Source: an uncultured Porphyromonadaceae bacterium (GTDB lineage: Bacteria > Bacteroidota > Bacteroidia > Bacteroidales > Muribaculaceae). From it: a DNA stretch of 5,112 nt. The stretch is from NCBI GenBank assembly GCA_947178655.1, contig CAMWZB010000096.1:1-5112 (forward strand), read 5' to 3'. The translations under genes were made by a program, and so were the position numbers. Below, one piece after another: positions 1-5,112 of this stretch (positions are counted from its first letter, which is position 1; every line of letters starts with the position of its first letter). Under the pieces are notes generated by a model that was given only the letters and a program-made list of their open reading frames with translations, was not told where the DNA came from and did no database searches.

Positions 1-1034
1 GTACCGGACACTTCCAGATAGGGAGCATCGCTGTGCGTATGCTTTCCTTTGACCCCACGGAGACTGTCGACGAGGCATTCTTCAAGGCTCGTCTCGATCA
101 GGCTTTGGCCATGCGCCGGGCCTTAGGACTGCCGTCGGAGTCGACCGACGCGTTCCGCCTCGTGCATGGAGAAGGCGACTTCCTGCCGGGACTTGTAGTG
201 GACGTCTATGGTTCCACGGCTGTCGTGCAGGCTCACTCACCGGGCATGCACTTCGCGCGCAGGATTATTGCCGAAGCACTGACTGAGATGACTGGTCTCG
301 GTATCCGTAGCGTATACTACAAATCCGAGACGACTCTGCCGTACAAGGCCAGGCTCGATCCTGAGAACGGCTATCTTGCCGGAGAATTCATATCCGACAC
401 GGCGCTTGAGAACGGCCTGAAGTTCCGCATCGACTGGCTTCGTGGACAAAAGACCGGTTTTTTCGTCGACCAGCGTGACAACCGTGCGCTTGTCGGCCGG
501 TACAGCGCAGGCCGTTCTGTGCTCAACATGTTCTGCTATACGGGCGGATTCTCTGTCTATGCACTTGCCGGAGGTGCCCGGGAGGTTGTGTCGGTCGATT
601 CGTCAGCAAAGGCCATCAGCCTGACTGACGCCAATGTGGCACTGAACTTCAGCGACACCTCGCGTCATACTTCCCGTGCCGAGGATGCATTCAAGTATCT
701 CGACGCCATGGAGTCAGGCCGTCATGACCTTATCATTCTCGACCCGCCGGCATTCGCCAAGCACCGAAGCGCTCTTCACAATGCTTTACAGGGCTATCGC
801 CGTCTTAATGCCAAGGCCTTTGAAAAAATCGCTCCCGGTGGCATCCTCTTCACATTCTCTTGTTCGCAGGCCGTAAGCCGCGAGCAGTTCCGTCTGGCCG
901 TATTCAGTGCCGCAGCCCAGTCAGGCCGCAGGGTACGCATCCTGCATCAGCTTACGCAGCCGGCCGACCACCCTGTCAGCATATATCATCCTGAAGGAGA
1001 ATATCTCAAGGGACTCGTATTGTACGTAGAATAA
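1..1034 (+). CDS. rlmI: RlmI-like class I SAM-dependent rRNA (cytosine-C5) methyltransferase, 5' end outside the window
   Basis: Partial gene for a COG1092-family enzyme; E. coli RlmI of this family makes m5C1962 in 23S rRNA. Codons run open from base 3, giving TGHFQIGSIAVRMLSFDP, which matches the end of the N-terminal PUA domain and linker of RlmI proteins. The GTG at 33 and ATG at 39 are therefore internal codons, not the start. Visible in order: RLVHGEGDFLPGLVVD (central EEHEO-type domain), GQKTGFFVDQRDNR (444-485), SAM-binding motif I VLNMFCYTGG (519-548) followed by the acidic VVSVDSS strand, motif DPPAFAKH (741-764), FTFSCSQ with a candidate catalytic Cys at 861-863, and the C-terminal ADHPVSIYHPEGEYLKG. 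All expected motifs are intact. The family is usually about 390-400 residues, so roughly the first 50-60 are missing. The protein should be cytoplasmic and act on the large-subunit rRNA. The exact target base in this organism is inferred by homology. The gene ends 14 bases before the peptidase gene, suggesting one transcript. Confidence 0.92.
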   Translation, partial: TGHFQIGSIAVRMLSFDPTETVDEAFFKARLDQALAMRRALGLPSESTDAFRLVHGEGDFLPGLVVDVYGSTAVVQAHSPGMHFARRIIAEALTEMTGLGIRSVYYKSETTLPYKARLDPENGYLAGEFISDTALENGLKFRIDWLRGQKTGFFVDQRDNRALVGRYSAGRSVLNMFCYTGGFSVYALAGGAREVVSVDSSAKAISLTDANVALNFSDTSRHTSRAEDAFKYLDAMESGRHDLIILDPPAFAKHRSALHNALQGYRRLNAKAFEKIAPGGILFTFSCSQAVSREQFRLAVFSAAAQSGRRVRILHQLTQPADHPVSIYHPEGEYLKGLVLYVE

Positions 1035-1048
1035 TACCACCATAATTT

Positions 1049-3073
1049 ATGAAAAAACTAATCATCGCAGCTGCAATGGCATCCGTACTGATGGCACCCT
1101 CGTGCTCACGTGTGGCCCGTCAGGCCGCTCCGGACGACGATTTCAACTACCACGTCGACCGTTTTGCCGATATTGAGGTACTCCGCTACAAAGTGCCTGA
1201 CTTCGACAGTCTCTCCCTCAACCAGAAGATTCTGGTCTATTATCTCACAGAAGCAGCCCTTTGGGGTCGTGACATACTTTGGGACCAGCATAACATAGAC
1301 AACCTCGCCATACGCGACCTCCTCGAGAATGTCTACACAAACTATAGCGGTGACCGCAACAGCGCCGACTTCAAGGCTTTCGAAACATACGTCAAGCAGG
1401 TGTGGTTCGGCAGTGGCATACATCATCACTACAGCACAGACAAGTTCACCCCTGCATTCTCACGTGAATTCCTCGAGGCACAGATTGCGGCGCTCCCCGC
1501 CGACAAAGCCGTCGCTGACACCGATCACCTCCTTGAAGTCATCTTCAACCCCGAGGTTGCGAATAAGCGCGTGAATCAGGCTGCCGGAGAGGATCTCATC
1601 CTCACCAGTGCGAACAACCTCTATGAAGCCGGTCTCACCCAGCCCGAAGTTGAGGCATACTATGCTTCCATCAAGGTCCCCGGCGACGAGACCCCCGTGT
1701 CCTACGGACTCAACTCGCGACTCAAAAAGGTGAACGGAAAAGTCGTGGAAGAGCAGTATAAGATAGACGGACTCTACTCCTCTGCCATCCGGCACATCGT
1801 GGACAATCTCGACAGTGCACGCGTATATGCCGAAAATCCTGCTCAAAAGCAGATAATCGAGAGCCTTATCGACTACTACCGTACAGGCGACCTCGCCACT
1901 TTCGACAAGTATTCCATCGAGTGGGCCGTGGACACCGCATCTCAGGTCGACTTTATCAATGGATTCATCGAGGACTATGATGATCCTCTGGGCATGACAG
2001 GAGCCTGGGAGTCGATTGTCAACTTCAAGAATATCGACGCCAGCGAGCGCACCGAGGTGCTCAGCGCCAATGCGCAGTGGTTCGAGGACAATTCGCCCAC
2101 AGACCCCAAATTCAAGAAAGATACCGTAAAAGGTGTTTCTGCCAAGGTCATCACCGCAGCTATTCTCGCCGGCGACGCCTATCCTGCCACTCCTATCGGC
2201 ATAAACCTTCCCAATGCCAACTGGATCCGTGCGGCCCACGGCTCTAAGAGTGTGACGCTGGAGAACATCACCCAGGCTTACGACGCAGCATCGCACGGCG
2301 ATGGCTTCAATGAAGAATTTGTCATCGACCAGCCCACGCGCGACCTCCTCGACAAGTACCTCTTCATCACCGACAACCTTCACACCGACCTCCACGAGTG
2401 CCTCGGACACGGTTCAGGCAAACTCCTTCCCGGTACGCAGCGCGATGCACTTAAAGCACACGGCTCCACTATCGAGGAAGCCCGAGCCGACCTCTTCGCT
2501 CTCTACTACCTCGCAGATCCGAAACTCATTGAGATCGGACTTCTCGACAACCCCGACGCATATAAAGCCGAATACTACAAGTACATCCTCAACGGCATGA
2601 TGACACAGCTCATGCGCATCGAGCCCGGTAAGGATGTTGAAGAAGCCCACATGCGAAACCGCAAACTCATCGCCGAATGGTGCTACGAAAAGGGCCGTGC
2701 CGATAATGTCATCGAACTCGTCAAGGACAAGCAGGGCAAGACTTTCATCCGTATCAACGACTATCAGGCGCTCCGCAACCTGTTCGGTCAGCTTCTGAAA
2801 GAGATTCAGCGCATCACTTCTGAAGGAGACTACCCTGCGGCTGCCGACCTCGTTGAGACTTATGCGGTCAAGGTAGATCCCGAACTCCACAAGGAAGTTC
2901 TTGATCGCTACTCACATCTCAGCATCGCTCCTTACAAGGGATTTGTCAATCCGGTATACTCTCTTGTCCGCGACGAGCAGGGCAACATCATCGACGTGAA
3001 GATAAGCTACGACGAAACGTACGCAGACCAGATGCTCCGCTATAGCCGCGATTACAACGGACTCCGCAAGTAA
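1049..3073 (+). CDS. Dipeptidyl peptidase III (peptidase family M49), predicted lipoprotein
   Basis: Complete 674-residue zinc aminopeptidase that removes dipeptides from the N-terminus of short peptides. The M49 signature is present: H449-E-C-L-G-H454 (2393-2410) supplies two zinc-binding His and the catalytic Glu450, and E476-E-A-R-A-D481 supplies the third ligand, by analogy Glu477. Other M49 landmarks are EDYDDPLG with Tyr310 (equivalent to the substrate-binding Tyr318 of human DPP III), GINLPNANWIRAAHG, GHGSGKL directly after the zinc helix, and EAHMRNR with His534 (equivalent to human His568). Length and the HECLGH variant match the enzyme characterised from Bacteroides thetaiotaomicron. 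The N-terminus has KK, a hydrophobic stretch and MAPSC with Cys19, an imperfect lipobox, so secretion and lipid anchoring in the envelope are likely; human DPP III is cytosolic. ATG 1049 is chosen because it opens this signal peptide. There is no clear Shine-Dalgarno, only an A/T-rich leader, as is usual in Bacteroidota. The inferred role is trimming of peptides in the periplasm or at the cell surface. Confidence 0.95.
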   Translation: MKKLIIAAAMASVLMAPSCSRVARQAAPDDDFNYHVDRFADIEVLRYKVPDFDSLSLNQKILVYYLTEAALWGRDILWDQHNIDNLAIRDLLENVYTNYSGDRNSADFKAFETYVKQVWFGSGIHHHYSTDKFTPAFSREFLEAQIAALPADKAVADTDHLLEVIFNPEVANKRVNQAAGEDLILTSANNLYEAGLTQPEVEAYYASIKVPGDETPVSYGLNSRLKKVNGKVVEEQYKIDGLYSSAIRHIVDNLDSARVYAENPAQKQIIESLIDYYRTGDLATFDKYSIEWAVDTASQVDFINGFIEDYDDPLGMTGAWESIVNFKNIDASERTEVLSANAQWFEDNSPTDPKFKKDTVKGVSAKVITAAILAGDAYPATPIGINLPNANWIRAAHGSKSVTLENITQAYDAASHGDGFNEEFVIDQPTRDLLDKYLFITDNLHTDLHECLGHGSGKLLPGTQRDALKAHGSTIEEARADLFALYYLADPKLIEIGLLDNPDAYKAEYYKYILNGMMTQLMRIEPGKDVEEAHMRNRKLIAEWCYEKGRADNVIELVKDKQGKTFIRINDYQALRNLFGQLLKEIQRITSEGDYPAAADLVETYAVKVDPELHKEVLDRYSHLSIAPYKGFVNPVYSLVRDEQGNIIDVKISYDETYADQMLRYSRDYNGLRK

Positions 3074-3118
3074 TCATTACAATTTTTCATCTCAGCCATA
3101 CAGGGCCGGGATGTTATA

Positions 3119-3170
3119 AAACATAGAAATCGAGTCGGAAACCTGACTTTCCGACTCGATTTCTATGTTT
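3119..3170. terminator. Perfect 23-bp inverted repeat, probable bidirectional intrinsic terminator
   Basis: Bases 3119-3141 are the exact reverse complement of 3148-3170, with a 6-base loop (cctgac). The inner core, cgagtcgg/ccgactcg, is GC-rich. The outer part is A-rich on the left and T-rich on the right (atttctatgttt), so in either direction a GC stem is followed by a T-rich tail. It starts 45 bases after the stop codon of the peptidase gene and would end that transcript. On the other strand it lies about 32 bases past the stop of the Sel1 remnant, where an original terminator for that gene would be expected. Confidence 0.8.
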
Positions 3171-3201
3171 GTTAGATATCATAATCTGTTTGCCGTCAGT
3201 C

Positions 3202-3351
3202 CTATCTTCGACATCGTTTAAAATCTCTGAATTTCTTGTTGGTCAGTGCATTTTCGGCAGCCGGATTGCCGTTGTCGGCGGCAAGACAGAACCAGTCGTA
3301 AGCCTGACGCAGGTCAGCCTCCACGCCCAGCCCTTTCATGTACATGTTGCC
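3202..3351 (-). pseudogene. Sel1-repeat (TPR-like) protein, C-terminal remnant
   Basis: Read on the minus strand, this stretch gives GNMYMKGLGVEADLRQAYDWF, continuing CLAADNGNPAAENALTNKKF and ending at TAG (3202-3204). It fits one Sel1 repeat almost position by position: LG.MY..G.GV..D...A..W...AA..GN..A. Sel1 repeats are helical hairpins that mediate protein-protein contacts and normally occur in several copies. Here only one is left, and a TGA lies in frame just upstream (3355-3357), so the frame cannot continue leftwards into further repeats. Translation could only begin at ATG 3343-3345 or 3337-3339, inside the first helix, giving at most 47 residues. I therefore call it a decayed gene. 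An expressed 47-residue protein is possible but unlikely, since the start would cut the repeat. The family assignment is strong; the pseudogene status is inferred. Confidence 0.65.
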
Positions 3352-3361
3352 ATGTCACCAT

Positions 3362-3448
3362 TTAAAATAGCGAGGCATCAAATGATACCTCGCCATCGTT
3401 GATAAGTCGGAAAGTATTGTTTACAGCAAAAGGATTGATGCCTGTCAT
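3362..3448 (-). pseudogene. Short 28-codon ORF, possibly the broken 5' part of the Sel1-repeat gene
   Basis: An ATG at 3446-3448, 10 bases after the RND stop codon, opens a frame reading MTGINPFAVNNTFRLINDGE then VSFDASLF and TAA (3362-3364). I recognise no family for it. It ends only 10 bases before the Sel1-like frame resumes. Joining ASLF to (H)GNMY by skipping 10 bases gives ASLFHGNMY, which has the spacing of a Sel1 repeat start (A...LG.MY). One gene broken by a small insertion, or by separate stop and frameshift changes, would explain both pieces. The alternatives are a genuine 28-residue peptide at the end of the RND transcript, or chance. Support is modest. Confidence 0.3.
3366..3393 (-). 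terminator. Possible intrinsic terminator of the RND transporter transcript
   Basis: On the minus strand GCGAGGTATC and GATGCCTCGC pair over 10 positions, including one G-U wobble, around an ATTT loop, and are followed by TATTTTAAA. This is a GC-rich stem with a short T-run, about 65 bases past the RND stop codon, in the right orientation to end that transcript. The T-run is short, and the hairpin also overlaps the short ORF at 3362-3448, so it could instead be a by-product of coding sequence. Confidence 0.45.
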
Positions 3449-3458
3449 CTACAAGATG

Positions 3459-5112
3459 TCAGATGTCGGTCTTGTGGTCTGAAGATGTGGGCGGCGTCGG
3501 TGTTTTGCCGGAATAGGAGAATACCTTCGACAGGTATTTCTCTCTGAAGGTCTGAAGCAGTTCCCAGAAACTCGGAACGAAAAGTGTACCAAGGATGGCA
3601 TTCACCGCCATGCCGAATACTACAGCGGTGCCTAATGATATTCGGCTTGCGGCTCCGGCTCCGGTGGCGAATATCATGGGCATGACTCCGAACACGAATG
3701 CCAATGCAGTCATCAGGATAGGGCGCAGACGCACGTCTCCGGCATTTTCTGCGGCTTTGCGGATGGGCTGACCGGCTTTGCGGTAGTCCATGGCGTACTC
3801 GACGATGAGGATGGCATTCTTGGCTGCCATGCCTATCAGCAGGATGATGCCTATCTGTGTGTAGATACTGATGCTCTGACTGAGGAAGATGCATCCCAAT
3901 ATGGTGCCGAGTATGGCGGTTGGTGTCGTGATGACTACGGCGATGGGGTCGGTCCACGATTCGTACTGTGCCGCCAGCACGAGTATGGTGATGATGATGG
4001 CGAAGATGAGCACCATCGATATGCTTGTGCCGGACTGGGTTTCCTGAAGTGCTTCGCCTGTCCAGGCGTATGAGAATGACGTGCCGATTTTGTCCTTCAT
4101 GATTTCTTCCATGGCCTGTATGCCGGCGGAAGAGCTGACATGCGGGGCGAGGTTGCCTGTGACGGCGGCTGTGGTGTACATGTTGTATCGGTTCACGGTA
4201 GGCTGTCCGAGAGTTTCGTTGACAGATGTGAATGCTCCGAATGGAACCATGTCGCCCTGAGAGTTGCGCACGCTCAGGTTGGAAATGCCCGTTATGTGAG
4301 CGCGCGATACGGCGTCGCCGCTGACGAGCACTTCATATGTGCGCCCGAACTTCACGAAGTCGTTCACATAGTCGCTGCCCATGTAGGCGGAGAGGGCAGA
4401 GTAGATACTCTCCAGGGTGAGGTCGTACAGTTTGGCGCGGTCGCGGTCAATGTTGATGGAGTATTGTGGCACTTCGCCCTGATAGAGTGTTGTGACGCCG
4501 GTCAGTTCGGGGCGTCTGGCGGCTTCGTCTTGGATGTCGCGGATTGTCTGCGCTATCTCCTTGGGCCCGAGGTTGTTTATGTCAAGAATCTGCATCTCGA
4601 GGCCGCCGGTAGTGCCGAGGCCCGGAATGGATGGCGGATTGACGGAGAAGAGTATCGCCTCCTGTATGCCGTCGCCGATTCGGTCTACGTCCTTGATGAT
4701 GGCCGATACGGAGTTGTCGGTGCCTTTGCGGTCTTTCCACGGCTTGAGCACGACGAACATCGAAGCGAGGTTGCTTGACGCACCTCCGCCGAGGAACGAG
4801 TTGCCGACAACGGTTATTACGTCTTTTACCTGAGGGAGTTTCAGTATCTCTGTCTCGGCTTTCCGGGTGATGGAGTCGGTTCGCTCGAGCGATGCGCCTG
4901 TGGGGAGCTGGACTGATGTCATGAAGTAGCCCATGTCTTCCTGTGGTACGTACGTCGAGGGCCAGCGGAGGAATCCCCAGAAAGCCGCACCGCAGAGCAC
5001 GGCGAATACGATAAGCGCCAGTACCGGTTTGGCGAGCAAACGGCCTATGCCGCTGTTATACCAATGGCGGACTTTTTCAAATCCGGCGTTGAACCAGCGG
5101 TATATGAAGAAC
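3459..5112 (-). CDS. HAE1-family RND multidrug efflux transporter (AcrB-like), C-terminal half, 5' end outside the window
   Basis: Inner-membrane proton-driven pump subunit of a tripartite efflux system. About 550 residues are visible, against about 1,040 for the family. The frame is open to the right edge (RWFNAGFEKVRHWYNSGIGR precedes the TTG at 5037-5039), so that TTG is an internal Leu codon. Numbering from that TTG: TM7 about 4-24; RWPSTYVPQEDMGYF then the second periplasmic porter and docking region (about 25-340); TM8 about 343-361; TM9 369-388; TM10 393-418 with AAKNAILIVEYA; TM11 about 440-460; TM12 474-496; and a hydrophilic tail ending KTDI. Lys407 (3819-3821), Arg437 (3729-3731) and Thr444 (3708-3710) match AcrB proton-relay residues Lys940, Arg971 and Thr978. 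The paired TM4 aspartates lie outside the window. No frameshift or stop is seen. A membrane-fusion protein and outer-membrane factor gene would be expected nearby. Neither follows it downstream, so they probably lie upstream, beyond the right edge. Substrates cannot be read from the sequence. Confidence 0.95.
   Translation of the reverse strand, partial: FFIYRWFNAGFEKVRHWYNSGIGRLLAKPVLALIVFAVLCGAAFWGFLRWPSTYVPQEDMGYFMTSVQLPTGASLERTDSITRKAETEILKLPQVKDVITVVGNSFLGGGASSNLASMFVVLKPWKDRKGTDNSVSAIIKDVDRIGDGIQEAILFSVNPPSIPGLGTTGGLEMQILDINNLGPKEIAQTIRDIQDEAARRPELTGVTTLYQGEVPQYSINIDRDRAKLYDLTLESIYSALSAYMGSDYVNDFVKFGRTYEVLVSGDAVSRAHITGISNLSVRNSQGDMVPFGAFTSVNETLGQPTVNRYNMYTTAAVTGNLAPHVSSSAGIQAMEEIMKDKIGTSFSYAWTGEALQETQSGTSISMVLIFAIIITILVLAAQYESWTDPIAVVITTPTAILGTILGCIFLSQSISIYTQIGIILLIGMAAKNAILIVEYAMDYRKAGQPIRKAAENAGDVRLRPILMTALAFVFGVMPMIFATGAGAASRISLGTAVVFGMAVNAILGTLFVPSFWELLQTFREKYLSKVFSYSGKTPTPPTSSDHKTDI

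Noticed and set aside
1460..2410. 316-codon minus-strand ORF opposite the peptidase gene
   Set aside because: It lies wholly antisense to a gene with intact M49 motifs, shows no recognisable domain, and is low-complexity V/G/D/E-rich, as expected from the complement of a biased coding frame.
3169..3402. 77-codon plus-strand ORF in the intergenic gap
   Set aside because: It starts inside the terminator palindrome, and the opposite strand of the same stretch carries the Sel1 repeat, which explains the sequence better.
3146..3415. An 11-base match: actttccgact at 3146-3156 and its reverse complement at 3405-3415
   Set aside because: A match this short is expected by chance among all pairs in a 5-kb window. 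There is no extended similarity on either side.
3446..3467. Tandem agatgtc (3454-3460 and 3461-3467) and a 5-bp inverted repeat catct/agatg at the RND stop codon
   Set aside because: Only two 7-base units and a 5-bp stem. Too short to support a regulatory site or attachment site.
3445..3957. 170-codon minus-strand ORF in another frame of the RND gene
   Set aside because: Its His/Arg/Ser-rich composition is typical of an out-of-frame reading, and it overlaps the conserved TM9-TM12 coding sequence.
4140..4778. 212-codon plus-strand ORF opposite the RND gene
   Set aside because: Antisense shadow of a well-supported transporter. The protein is V/A/H/E-rich with no family resemblance and no plausible start region.
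1..5112. Searched for CRISPR arrays, tRNA or rRNA genes, insertion sequences, transposase fragments and integration sites
   Set aside because: No regularly spaced repeats, tRNA-like folds, transposase motifs or flanking direct repeats were seen. Apart from the Sel1 remnant and terminators, the window is ordinary chromosomal coding sequence.

Overview
The window looks like a piece of chromosome from a gut-type Bacteroidota (Bacteroidales). The clues are a lipoprotein-type dipeptidyl peptidase III with the HECLGH zinc motif known from Bacteroides, an RlmI-like methyltransferase with Bacteroidales-style sequence, the absence of a strong Shine-Dalgarno before the one complete gene, and A/T-rich stem-loop terminators. 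The moderately GC-rich coding sequence would suit Muribaculaceae or a related family, but this placement is inference by eye.

Layout: (1) 1-1034, plus strand: the 3' part of an RlmI/COG1092-type class I SAM-dependent rRNA methyltransferase. Its reading frame is open to the left edge, so the gene starts outside the window. (2) 1049-3073, plus strand: a complete 674-residue M49-family dipeptidyl peptidase III with a lipoprotein-like signal peptide, 14 bases after the methyltransferase and probably co-transcribed with it. (3) 3074-3458: a convergent intergenic region. It holds a perfect 23-bp inverted repeat (3119-3170, probably a bidirectional terminator), the remnant of a Sel1-repeat gene on the minus strand (3202-3351), a short minus-strand ORF that may be the broken front part of the same gene (3362-3448), and a second, weaker hairpin (3366-3393). 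(4) 3459-5112, minus strand: the C-terminal half of an HAE1-type RND multidrug efflux transporter. Its frame is open to the right edge, so its N-terminal half lies outside.

The plus-strand pair (rRNA modification and peptide breakdown) and the RND pump converge on the intergenic region and show no clear functional link. No wholly new system is evident. The most notable item is the decayed Sel1-repeat gene, read from the minus strand of the convergent gap. It was found by its repeat pattern, in a stretch where the longest simple ORF is a meaningless one on the plus strand.
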